Source of the DNA: RUG14300 sp964619685
GTDB taxonomy: Bacteria > Bacillota > Clostridia > Christensenellales > CAG-1252
Length of the DNA stretch: 11,150 nucleotides
Assembly: GCA_964619685.1 (NCBI GenBank)
Contig: CAZUET010000053.1
Span: forward strand, 1-11,150
Reading direction: 5' to 3'
Shown here piece after piece: positions 1-7,186 of the stretch. Position numbers and translations under genes: made by a program. The notes below the pieces were generated by a model. It saw nothing but the letters and a program-made list of their open reading frames with translations. It was not told the DNA's origin and did not search any database. The stretch's first letter is position 1. Each line of letters begins with the position of its first letter.

Positions 1-18
1 ATAATCTATTTGAAGTTT

Positions 19-98
19 TATAATACGGGTATTATGTGTTATATAACTGACTAATATAGACTATTCATTTTAATTCACTTAGTAATAAGTGTTAGGAG
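19..98 (+). promoter_or_regulatory. Leader of the Ppx/GppA gene: possible -10, two inverted repeats, start-deciding RBS
   Basis: Seen: TATAAT at 19-24, a possible -10 whose -35 would lie off the window edge. It overlaps a 7-bp-arm inverted repeat, ATAATAC (20-26) and GTATTAT (29-35). A second inverted repeat, CACTTA (76-81) and TAAGTG (86-91), encloses GTAA (82-85), which as RNA is a GNRA-type tetraloop. Directly after it comes TAGGAG (93-98), five bases before ATG 104. This Shine-Dalgarno decides the start at 104 and rules out the in-frame GTG at 89, which lies upstream of it. Promoter and operator roles are inferred; the RBS is solid. Confidence 0.45.
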
Positions 99-103
99 TA
101 TAT

Positions 104-1624
104 ATGGCAGAATGTGAAAAAATAGGAATTATTGACTTAGGGTCGAACACCGCTCGTTTGGTTTTGGTTAATGTCTATGACGGCGGATATTTTGTTGTAT
201 TCGATGAGTTAAAAGAAAATGTTCGTCTCGGTCAAGATATGGAGATAGACGGATTCCTTCGCCAAAGTAGAATTGAGCAAACTAAGAAGACGCTTCTTAT
301 GTTCCGTCGCTTTTGCGATAGTAACGGAGTTGAAAAGATTCTTGCGTACGCTACCAGCGCTGTTAGACGTGCTAAAAACCAAAGGAGCTTTATCGACGAG
401 ATAGCTGTTTCGTGCTGTATCAAGCTAAAAGTCTTATCTTCCGAAGAAGAAGGACAGTTTACATATACAGGTGTTATCAATTCGATGGATATTCCCAAAG
501 GTATCATTATGGATATGGGCGGTGGCTCAACTCAATTCGTTTACTATAACCGTAAAAATATATTGGCTCAATCGACATTACCTTTCGGTTCTGTTACGCT
601 TACCGATTTTTATAAAGGAAGCGGACTTAAGCCCGAGGAAAAGGCTGAAAAGATAGAGGAGTTTATCCATGAATCTATCGAGCCTATCGAGTGGCTCAAT
701 AATGTTGATCCCGATGTACAATTTATCGGTGTAGGCGGTTCATTCCGTAACTTGGGTAAGATATCGAGAAGAATGAAGCATTATCCTTTGGATAAAGCTC
801 ATAATTATCCTGTTTCTATCCAAGAGTTTAACGTTATCTATAATACCATTAAGGTTCTTCCCTTAGATAGAACTATGAAAATTAAGGGCTTATCGAGTGG
901 TAGAGCGGATATATTCCCTAGTGCTCTTGCTGCTATTAAGGCTGTATTTGACTGTGCTAAGTTCCAAAAAGTAACTATTTCGGCTTGTGGACTGAGAGAG
1001 GGTGCAATGTTTAAATATGCAGTACCTTCGGTCAATGAGAAGCCTATAAGCGATGTTTTGGGCTACAGTCTACAAACCTTGATTAGATACTTCAATGCGA
1101 ATGAGACTCATGCTAAACATGTTGCAGAGCTTTCTATGCAATTATTTAAGCAGTTGAAGGTCATACATAAGCTTCCCAGACAGTATTTTAAGGTATTGAG
1201 AGTTGCATCCGTTTTACATGATACAGGTACAACAATTAAATATTACGATCACCCTAACCATTCCGCATATATTATTATGAATTGTAATATCTACGGTATT
1301 TCTCAAAAGGATATCGTTATGGCTGCATGTGTTGCATCCGCTCATAAGAAAGGCGAGCCTTTTGAAGATTTTGCGAGATTTAAGCCAATGCTTACTCCAG
1401 AGGATATCGATGCAGTTTATAAGCTTGGTGTAATTCTTAAGATAGCAGAGAGCTTTGATAGAAGCATGTGCGGATTGATTACTGAGATCAATTGTGATGT
1501 TTTAGGTGATAGCGTAATCATGCAAACTGTTTCCGAAAGTGATTGCTCATTGGAAATTCAAGATGCATTAAGCTGTAGAAATCAATTCAAGGCTGCATAC
1601 GGTAAATCGTTGGAAATTCTATAA
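104..1624 (+). CDS. ppx: Ppx/GppA family phosphatase with C-terminal HD domain
   Basis: Predicted cytosolic phosphatase of the ASKHA fold that cleaves polyphosphate and/or (p)ppGpp-type pentaphosphate; sequence alone does not settle which. The 506-residue protein shows the phosphate-1 loop DLGSNT (11-16), ATSAVR (83-88), the acidic segment SSEEEG (112-117) that holds the catalytic glutamate in this family, the second glycine-rich loop MDMGGGSTQFV (136-146), VGGSFRNLG (210-218) and GRADIFPSA (266-274). A second domain from about 320 onward looks like the HD-type C-terminal module of long Ppx/GppA proteins: H336/H339, H372-D373 in LHDTG, H383 and H386. Length fits the long two-domain form. The start at 104 follows TAGGAG; an upstream GTG at 89 would add five residues but has no RBS. 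It heads a two-gene unit. Any partner ppk would lie outside the window. Family is sure, substrate is not. Confidence 0.93.
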   Translation: MAECEKIGIIDLGSNTARLVLVNVYDGGYFVVFDELKENVRLGQDMEIDGFLRQSRIEQTKKTLLMFRRFCDSNGVEKILAYATSAVRRAKNQRSFIDEIAVSCCIKLKVLSSEEEGQFTYTGVINSMDIPKGIIMDMGGGSTQFVYYNRKNILAQSTLPFGSVTLTDFYKGSGLKPEEKAEKIEEFIHESIEPIEWLNNVDPDVQFIGVGGSFRNLGKISRRMKHYPLDKAHNYPVSIQEFNVIYNTIKVLPLDRTMKIKGLSSGRADIFPSALAAIKAVFDCAKFQKVTISACGLREGAMFKYAVPSVNEKPISDVLGYSLQTLIRYFNANETHAKHVAELSMQLFKQLKVIHKLPRQYFKVLRVASVLHDTGTTIKYYDHPNHSAYIIMNCNIYGISQKDIVMAACVASAHKKGEPFEDFARFKPMLTPEDIDAVYKLGVILKIAESFDRSMCGLITEINCDVLGDSVIMQTVSESDCSLEIQDALSCRNQFKAAYGKSLEIL

Positions 1625-1625
1625 T

Positions 1626-1907
1626 ATGACTAAGCATGATTGTACCGTCAAGGTCGTCCTTTGCGTCCTTTGTGTTATATGTATCGTCTTCGTTTCGGCA
1701 GTATTTGTTACCGATTCTTCCCATAACGGAATGAAGACAGAGCAGACACTGCATTGGATTCTTGCCGTTATAATCGTTTCGGCTGTTTTACTTGTCATTT
1801 TGATAGCGTTAGCCGTGGCGATGTGCGTGACGCATCATAAGCGCTTACACGATAGCCAAGACGATATCGATGAGCCGGTAATAAACGATTCTGAAATTCA
1901 TGAATAA
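1626..1907 (+). CDS. Small two-helix membrane protein, unknown function
   Basis: I do not recognise this 93-residue protein. Two strongly hydrophobic segments are visible, about 8-29 and 43-68, separated by a short polar loop (30-42) and followed by a polar tail with HHKRLH (70-75) and then many Asp/Glu. Charge placement suggests both ends are cytoplasmic. The first helix has cysteines at 13, 16 and 19, the first two encoded by a perfect 9-bp tandem repeat (1655-1663 and 1664-1672). The ATG is one base after the phosphatase stop codon, with no clear Shine-Dalgarno, so translation is probably coupled to the upstream gene. A terminator follows 11 nt downstream. Compact spacing and intact frame support a real gene; a link to the phosphatase is only an inference from position. 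Confidence 0.7.
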   Translation: MTKHDCTVKVVLCVLCVICIVFVSAVFVTDSSHNGMKTEQTLHWILAVIIVSAVLLVILIALAVAMCVTHHKRLHDSQDDIDEPVINDSEIHE

Positions 1908-1917
1908 GTATTTTATT

Positions 1918-1939
1918 AAGGTCGCATTTGCGACCTTTT
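1918..1939 (+). terminator. Rho-independent terminator after the phosphatase unit
   Basis: AAGGTCGC (1918-1925) pairs with GCGACCTT (1930-1937) around a four-base loop, ending in a short T run (1936-1939). The T run is only four bases, so termination may be partial. It separates the two-gene phosphatase unit from the yqfC operon. Confidence 0.75.
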
Positions 1940-1986
1940 AAATTGTCTGAATATCATAATTCACGAATGAATGAATATGCTATACT

Positions 1987-2241
1987 ATGGCATTTTTTGA
2001 TGATATAAGAAACCTTTTACCTATAACACAGCGAGATGCTCCAATACAGTTAATAGATAATTCGTATGCAGTCATCAACGCTCATAAGGGATTAAAGGTC
2101 TATACAGATAATGAGATAGTCTTTTCTTATAAGGAAAGTTTTATTAAGCTTGTAGGAAACGGACTAAAAATAGTATATCTATCTAATGCGGAAGCATATG
2201 TCGAGGGCGTGATTAAGGGGGTGCTTTTAGATGAAGCCTAA
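1987..2241 (+). CDS. yqfC: Sporulation protein YqfC (YabP/YqfC family)
   Basis: An 84-residue protein matching the YabP/YqfC family in length and in pattern: a short N-terminal lead (FFDDIRNLLPI, 3-13), a beta-rich middle (LIDNSYAVINAHKG, 22-35; KLVGNGLKIVYL, 54-65) and the family-typical ending YVEGVIKGV (71-79). In Bacillus subtilis yqfC belongs to the SigE mother-cell regulon and is followed by yqfD, as here; its molecular role is poorly known. ATG 1987 is the only sensible start, since an in-frame stop lies at 1972-1974 and the protein already covers the family length, but there is no Shine-Dalgarno in front of it. The 3' end overlaps yqfD by 11 nt. Identification rests on pattern plus neighbours. 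Confidence 0.88.
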   Translation: MAFFDDIRNLLPITQRDAPIQLIDNSYAVINAHKGLKVYTDNEIVFSYKESFIKLVGNGLKIVYLSNAEAYVEGVIKGVLLDEA

Positions 2242-3367
2242 CGGATATGCGACCATTATTATAGATAGCTTGAACCATTCTAAGCATGTGAATCATTTTC
2301 TAAAACAGGGTATTCCATTGCTTAAAATCAAGAGAGAGTATAAAAGGTTAACATTGACTGTTGATGTAAGTTACCTTGATGAAATTAAACTCTATCTTGA
2401 CGATAGGCTTATAGATTATAGAGTTACAATGATAGCAGCTTCATCCACTATGGGAATACTTAGGCGTATGATAGGTTTTATTATAGGCTTTATCCTAACA
2501 CTAATTGCATCGATCGTCTTTTTTAGTTCGGTCATCGAAGTTAAGATTTCACCGCTTGAAAGTGTAGATAATAATGACATTTTGGAGTTATTGTCGAATG
2601 AATGCGTTAAAGCTCCTTGCCTTAAAAATAAGATAGACTGCACTAAGCTTAAAAGAGAGATCTCAAAGATTGAAAATGTCGCTTTAGTTTCAGTTTATAT
2701 AAAAGGCGTCGTTTTGTATATAGATATTAATGAAGAATTGGATGACGGTGTAATAGTGGAAGATAACTATCGTCCCATCGTTGCTAAGTCTGACTGTATT
2801 ATCGAACAAATAATAGTGGAGAGCGGTACGGCACTTGTTACAAATGGTCAAACAGTCAAAAAAGGCGATATCCTAATTGCACCGTATTCGATCATCGATG
2901 CTAATGAGGACAAGACTGAGCGTGTACCGGCAAGAGGAAGCGTATATGCCCGTGTTTATCTTGAAGAAACCTTGGAGTATAAGGAATATAACATTGTTAC
3001 AAAGAAAACAGGACACGAAGAATGTCAAAGAATTATATATTTTTGTGACAAGCCGTTATCGACTATAATTGAAAGCGATTTTGACGGGTATTGTGAAGTA
3101 ATTACTGAAATCTATCCTTTTAGTTTTCCTTTTAAAATAGTTGAGATAAAAAGATTTGAAACGGTTGAAAGTATGATATATATATCATTTGATGAGGTTA
3201 AAACAACAATTCAAAAGGAAATGTTAGATAAAATGACCGAATCACTAAAAAAAGATGTACAAATACTAAGAAAATGGTGTATAATAAATAATATTATGAG
3301 TACATATACACTAAAGGGCTTAGTTGAATATGTAGACCAAGTAGGAGTAATAGATGAGAGTGGTTAA
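2231..3367 (+). CDS. yqfD: Sporulation membrane protein YqfD
   Basis: A 378-residue protein, close to the usual family length. Residues 1-75 form a cytoplasmic lead; arginines at 78-79 precede one transmembrane helix at about 81-101, giving an N-in, C-out layout. Just after the membrane, residues about 104-170 look like the FtsQ/POTRA-like region seen in this family, ending IKGVVLYIDINEE. Residues about 181-217 (IVAKSDCIIEQI, then VTNGQTVKKGDILIA) have the glycine/lysine turn pattern of a barrel-sandwich (lipoyl-like) domain; this fold reading is my inference. The ATG follows AAGGGGGTG (2215-2223) and overlaps the yqfC stop by 11 nt, so the two are probably translationally coupled. YqfD is a sporulation-associated protein of the mother-cell programme in Bacillus; no enzymatic function is known to me. 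Confidence 0.92.
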   Translation: MKPNGYATIIIDSLNHSKHVNHFLKQGIPLLKIKREYKRLTLTVDVSYLDEIKLYLDDRLIDYRVTMIAASSTMGILRRMIGFIIGFILTLIASIVFFSSVIEVKISPLESVDNNDILELLSNECVKAPCLKNKIDCTKLKREISKIENVALVSVYIKGVVLYIDINEELDDGVIVEDNYRPIVAKSDCIIEQIIVESGTALVTNGQTVKKGDILIAPYSIIDANEDKTERVPARGSVYARVYLEETLEYKEYNIVTKKTGHEECQRIIYFCDKPLSTIIESDFDGYCEVITEIYPFSFPFKIVEIKRFETVESMIYISFDEVKTTIQKEMLDKMTESLKKDVQILRKWCIINNIMSTYTLKGLVEYVDQVGVIDESG

Positions 3368-4307
3368 ATTACCCATAGAGGATGCTGAAGTCGTTAGCGT
3401 TTTATTTGGGAATTATGATGAGAATATCGACGAACTTTCTAAAAGTTTGCATGTGGATGTGAATGCCGATGACAGTGATATCTTTGTCAGCGGAGAGGAT
3501 GATAACGTAGATATTGCTGCTAAAACTTTGATGTCTGCCGTTACCCTTATAAAGCGTGGCGAGAGGCTGAAACCGTATCATTTTAGAATGCTTCTTGAAA
3601 TCGAGCGTGACGGAGCGCCAATTGAGGCAACCGAACTTGTGGACTCTATTGCTATTACTGCTCTGGGTAAGCCTATCAAATGTAGAACGGTCGGACAGCG
3701 TAAATATGTGAAGGCTATCGATAAAAATGCTCTTTGTTTTTGTATAGGTCCGGCGGGAACAGGTAAAACCTATCTTGCTGTTGCTAAGGCTGTTACTGCG
3801 TATAAAAATAGAGAGGTCGATCGTATTATTCTGACACGTCCTGCAGTTGAAGCAGGTGAACGGCTCGGCTTTTTACCCGGGGATCTCCAACAAAAGATAG
3901 ATCCCTATCTTAGACCGCTGTATGATGCATTACGTGAAATGCTCGGATATGAAAATTACGGTAAGATGATAGAGCGAGGAATAATCGAGGTTGCACCTCT
4001 TGCATATATGAGAGGAAGGACATTATCTAATGCATTTATTATTCTGGATGAAGCTCAGAATACCACTAAGGAGCAAATGAAAATGTTTTTGACTCGTATG
4101 GGAGAGGGCAGTAAGACCGTAGTTACGGGTGATGCTACTCAAATAGACCTTCCGTCCGGAGTTCGTTCTGGATTATTACACGCCATAGATGTTCTTTCGG
4201 AGGTTGAGGGCGTAGCAATTTGTAAACTTGGATCAAAGGATGTAGTAAGACACGATCTTGTACAAAAGATAGTTAATGCATACGAAAATTATAATAAGAA
4301 GCACTAA
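3354..4307 (+). CDS. phoH: PhoH family ATPase (PhoH/YbeZ type)
   Basis: A 317-residue P-loop ATPase of the helicase-like PhoH/YbeZ group. Walker A GPAGTGKT is at 132-139, the TRPAVEAGERLGFLPGD block at 161-177, Walker B with FIILDEAQ at 228-235, and the sensor-like TGDATQIDLP at 258-267. The N-terminal 100 residues (with FRMLLEIERDG at 77-87) match the KH-like lead of this family. PhoH/YbeZ proteins are thought to act with YbeY in RNA/ribosome maturation; here ybeY lies two genes downstream in the same operon, which fits. The ATG at 3354 follows TAGGAG (3342-3347) by six bases and overlaps the yqfD stop by 14 nt. Complete, with all nucleotide-binding motifs intact. Confidence 0.96.
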   Translation: MRVVKLPIEDAEVVSVLFGNYDENIDELSKSLHVDVNADDSDIFVSGEDDNVDIAAKTLMSAVTLIKRGERLKPYHFRMLLEIERDGAPIEATELVDSIAITALGKPIKCRTVGQRKYVKAIDKNALCFCIGPAGTGKTYLAVAKAVTAYKNREVDRIILTRPAVEAGERLGFLPGDLQQKIDPYLRPLYDALREMLGYENYGKMIERGIIEVAPLAYMRGRTLSNAFIILDEAQNTTKEQMKMFLTRMGEGSKTVVTGDATQIDLPSGVRSGLLHAIDVLSEVEGVAICKLGSKDVVRHDLVQKIVNAYENYNKKH

Positions 4308-4309
4308 AA

Positions 4310-5764
4310 ATGAAAAAAGTAGATGAGTTAAACAAACAAGATAAGGCTTTGAAAAATAAGGATAACGGTAACGGTAAGGATACCCTATATATGATGCTGT
4401 TATCTGCTATTTTGTCAGCCATTTTTACCATTATATTGGTTTGCTTGTGTTATGACGGGGAATTTACATTTACCGGAATGCCACCTTTTGCAGTATGGCT
4501 ACTTTTGACCATTGTTTTAATACTTATTTTTAGATATTCGAGATTATGCTTCGGTACAGATAATAATTCAGCCACCGTAATAGGTATAGTATCGGTCATA
4601 TCGTTAGGTGTTTCGGTAATTATGATGAAATACACATCTTTCGATATAGTTCTTTTATCGCTTTCATCGTTGATAATCGTTCTTGTGTTATCTAAGCGTG
4701 AAGCAGTTGTTTCATTGCTGATGAATAGTATTATATTTCTTGTACTGATATATGTCTATAACACCTATGCCGGAGAAACGCCGGACTATTCCGTTATACT
4801 CACACTTGGAATAAAGATTATTACCAGCTTAATGCTTGTGGTTTTGTATAAACCCACATTTAATAGATTGAATGTCGTTGCAATAGGTTCTTTATCGGCT
4901 TGTTTAGCGTTTATTCTTTCGTTTATATTTAATCAATTTGTACTTGGGACTGTAATCATTGAATCGGTTATGAATGCTGTTTGGATGTTTGTTGCCGAAT
5001 TTGGTGCAACAGTTTTATCGCTTCTTTTATCTCCGGTATTGGAATGGGTGTTTAGTTTGGAAACGAGTATGCAATTCTTACAGTATATCAGCTTCGATCA
5101 GCCTTTACTTAAGGAATTGGCAGATAAGGCACCGGGTACTTTTAACCATAGCGTTCAGGTAGGGTATCTTGCCGAGCGTTGTGCTTATGCTATAGGTGAA
5201 AATGTTAATATTGCTAAGGCAGCCGCATATTTCCATGATATAGGTAAAATGGAAAGTCCGGAGTTTTTCACCGAGAATCAAACAGATAATTATAACCCCC
5301 ATGATGATTTGATCTTTGAAACAAGCGTCAAGATTATTACAAGACATACCCGTATCGGTTACGAGATGCTTATAGATAATAAATTCCCGAGAATAATTTG
5401 CGATGTTGCTCGTGAGCATCATGGTGATAGCTCGTTGAATTATTTCTACATTAAAGCACAGAATATTACAGAAGGTGATGTTGATTCATCCGATTACTGT
5501 TACCCGGGACCTAAGCCCACTACAAGAATAAGTGCGATAGTTATGATTGCCGACAGCGTGGAAGCAGCATCAAGATCAATGGGCTTGAATGATAGAGAAG
5601 CGTTAGTTTCGATGGTTGATAAAATTATAAAGGACAAGCGTGAAGACGGACAATTTGACTCCTGTGATATTACAATGAAACAGCTTGCAATTATTCGTGA
5701 TACATTGGTTGAGTCGTTGGTAGGCAGTGCTCATACGAGAATCAGCTATCCGACCAGAAAATAA
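4310..5764 (+). CDS. pgpH: Short YqfF/PgpH-type 7TM-HD phosphodiesterase lacking the extracellular sensor domain
   Basis: Membrane HD-domain protein of the PgpH (YqfF) family, whose studied members hydrolyse cyclic di-AMP. The C-terminal cytosolic catalytic half is clear: APGTFNHSVQVGYLAE (274-289), YFHDIGKM (307-314), NPHDDL (329-334), RHTRIGYEM (345-353), REHHG (368-372), YPGPKP (398-403) and MIADSVEAA (412-420), so the metal ligands (H280, H309-D310, H346, H370/H371, D415) appear intact. About eight hydrophobic segments lie between 27 and 245. The oddity is the N-terminus. Family members of about 700 residues carry a large extracellular 7TMR-HDED domain between the first helix and the seven-helix bundle; here helix 1 (27-48) is joined to the next helix (58-76) by about nine residues, total 484 residues. 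The gene begins 2 nt after phoH, so no missing 5' part hides upstream. Shine-Dalgarno is weak (AGAAG), suggesting coupling. Confidence 0.92.
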   Translation: MKKVDELNKQDKALKNKDNGNGKDTLYMMLLSAILSAIFTIILVCLCYDGEFTFTGMPPFAVWLLLTIVLILIFRYSRLCFGTDNNSATVIGIVSVISLGVSVIMMKYTSFDIVLLSLSSLIIVLVLSKREAVVSLLMNSIIFLVLIYVYNTYAGETPDYSVILTLGIKIITSLMLVVLYKPTFNRLNVVAIGSLSACLAFILSFIFNQFVLGTVIIESVMNAVWMFVAEFGATVLSLLLSPVLEWVFSLETSMQFLQYISFDQPLLKELADKAPGTFNHSVQVGYLAERCAYAIGENVNIAKAAAYFHDIGKMESPEFFTENQTDNYNPHDDLIFETSVKIITRHTRIGYEMLIDNKFPRIICDVAREHHGDSSLNYFYIKAQNITEGDVDSSDYCYPGPKPTTRISAIVMIADSVEAASRSMGLNDREALVSMVDKIIKDKREDGQFDSCDITMKQLAIIRDTLVESLVGSAHTRISYPTRK

Positions 5765-5781
5765 AGATTTTAGAGGTAAAT

Positions 5782-6249
5782 ATGATTAATACATATAATA
5801 TGTCTAAGCAAGACAAAGAAATACTTACCAAGGCTTATTTTGCAGTTTTGAAAAACCTTGAATTGACAGATTGGTTTGATGCAGATATCTCTGTTATCGG
5901 TAGAGATGCTATCAGATCGCTTAATCTCGAGCATAGAGGTGTTGACAGAGTAACCGATGTTTTGAGCTTTCCATCTGTAGAGATAAAATGGCCTATTTGT
6001 CCGTGTTCATATAAGAGTGAGGTCGATCCCGATACAGGTGATCTGTTTTTGGGCGACATTATGATATGTAAGAGTAAGATAAGGGAACAGGCAAAGGAGT
6101 TTGGGCATAGTGAATTGAGAGAACTTGTATATCTATTTGTTCATGGAATGCTTCATTTGTTTGGATTTGACCATATTGAAAAAGAGGATGAAGAAGAGAT
6201 GCTCGAGCATCAAAGGGCAATAATGGAGGACTTAGGTATTTCAAGATGA
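5782..6249 (+). CDS. ybeY: Endoribonuclease/rRNA maturation factor YbeY
   Basis: A 155-residue metalloprotein of the YbeY (UPF0054) family, which acts in 16S rRNA 3'-end maturation and late 30S quality control. The signature HGMLHLFGFDH (121-131) supplies the three zinc-binding histidines H121, H125 and H131. Upstream, NLEHRGVDRVTDVLSFP (48-64) and GDLFLGDIMIC (86-96) are the other conserved blocks, so the protein is complete. The start at 5782 is chosen because AGAGGT (5772-5777) lies four bases before it; a later ATG at 5800 would trim six residues but is poorly spaced. It sits 17 nt after pgpH, and its stop overlaps the era start in ATGA, so the two are translationally coupled. Position beside phoH and era is the usual one in this phylum. 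Confidence 0.97.
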   Translation: MINTYNMSKQDKEILTKAYFAVLKNLELTDWFDADISVIGRDAIRSLNLEHRGVDRVTDVLSFPSVEIKWPICPCSYKSEVDPDTGDLFLGDIMICKSKIREQAKEFGHSELRELVYLFVHGMLHLFGFDHIEKEDEEEMLEHQRAIMEDLGISR

Positions 6250-7148
6250 AAACAGGTACAATTTCAATAATAGGTAAACCGAATGCAGGTAAATCTACCT
6301 TGATTAATGCACTTGTCGGTGAAAAGGTCAGCATAGTTTCGTGGCGTCCGCAAACCACGAGGAATAAAATAATAGGTATAGCTAACGGTGAAAAAAACGG
6401 AGAAAAGTATCAAATGATTTTTTCCGATACTCCGGGAATTAACCATAGTAAGGGTAAGCTTTTTGATTATATGTCCGAAAGTATATCTTCTGCTACAAAA
6501 GACGGTAATGTGATATTATATGTTATAGACGGTCAAAAGAAGATAAGCGATGAAGATTTTGCAAATATAGAATCATATAAAAAGCAAGCAACTAAACTTA
6601 TAGTCGTGCTTAATAAAATGGATATTGCCGATGAAGAGGTTTTTGTTAAAAATCTATCTATGTTAAATCCGATCGAAAGAATTTCCGTTGTGCCTATCAG
6701 TGCCGAAAAACGTAAAAATCTTGAACCGCTTTTAGATGAAATACTCGAGGTATTACCCGAAGGCGAAGAGTGTTATCCCGAGGATATGTATACGGATAGA
6801 CCTATGAGATTTATCGTTGCCGAGATAATCAGAGAGAAGGCATTGAAGTTCTTACAAGAGGAAATCCCTCACGGAATAGGTATTGATATTAAGTCTTTTG
6901 AAGAAAGAGATGACGGACTTATTAGCATTGAAGCAGATATTATTACCGAAAGAGATAATCATAAGGCAATAATAATCGGAAAGGGCGGTGAAACACTTAA
7001 ACGAATCGCAACAGCTTCAAGACTTGAGATCGAAAAGCTATTCGATCAAAAAACTTTCTTAAAGCTTTGGGTAAAGGTTAAATCGGGTTGGCGTGAAGAT
7101 AATAATATGCTCAATACGCTTGGTTATAACAAAAAAGACCTTAAATAA
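6246..7148 (+). CDS. era: GTPase Era, 16S rRNA-binding assembly factor
   Basis: A 300-residue Era GTPase, which binds the 3' end of 16S rRNA and checks 30S assembly. G1 GKPNAGKS (10-17), G2 in PQTTRN (35-40), G3 DTPG (61-64), G4 NKMD (123-126) and G5 SAE (152-154) are all present. The C-terminal KH domain is marked by IREKALKFLQEEIPHG (195-210) and the RNA-binding loop IIGKGGETLKRI (243-254), ending with the usual WVKVKSGWREDNNMLNTLGY (275-294). Length is typical. The region before G2 reads VSWRP where VSxKP is common, a mild variation. It is the last gene of the operon and is followed 8 nt later by a strong terminator. In Bacillus, dgkA and cdd precede era and recO follows it; none of these is here. 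Confidence 0.98.
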   Translation: MKTGTISIIGKPNAGKSTLINALVGEKVSIVSWRPQTTRNKIIGIANGEKNGEKYQMIFSDTPGINHSKGKLFDYMSESISSATKDGNVILYVIDGQKKISDEDFANIESYKKQATKLIVVLNKMDIADEEVFVKNLSMLNPIERISVVPISAEKRKNLEPLLDEILEVLPEGEECYPEDMYTDRPMRFIVAEIIREKALKFLQEEIPHGIGIDIKSFEERDDGLISIEADIITERDNHKAIIIGKGGETLKRIATASRLEIEKLFDQKTFLKLWVKVKSGWREDNNMLNTLGYNKKDLK

Positions 7149-7156
7149 ACTATTAT

Positions 7157-7183
7157 AGCGAACGCAGTTAGCGTTCGCTTTTT
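7157..7183 (+). terminator. Strong rho-independent terminator after era
   Basis: AGCGAACGC (7157-7165) pairs perfectly with GCGTTCGCT (7171-7179) around the loop AGTTA, followed by TTTTT (7179-7183). It ends the yqfC-era operon. The convergent minus-strand gene ends at 7187, so the same hairpin could also stop its transcript, although the minus-strand side has only a weak AT-rich run after the stem. Confidence 0.92.
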
Positions 7184-7186
7184 AGA

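Noticed and set aside
89..103. GTG at 89 as the start of the Ppx/GppA protein
   Set aside because: The TAGGAG site lies at 93-98, downstream of the GTG and ideally spaced for ATG 104, and the family motif begins shortly after residue 1 of the shorter form.
1940..1986. SigE-type sporulation promoter in front of yqfC
   Set aside because: SigE control is expected from Bacillus, but neither GAATATC (1949-1955) nor CATAATTC (1955-1962) has a correctly spaced partner, so no promoter is called.
5105..5422. Minus-strand frame of 105 codons inside pgpH
   Set aside because: It lies wholly opposite the conserved HD catalytic region and resembles no family; a shadow frame.
6059..6358. Minus-strand frame of 99 codons across the ybeY/era junction
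   Set aside because: It is opposite the zinc motif of YbeY and the G1 loop of Era and has no recognisable product.
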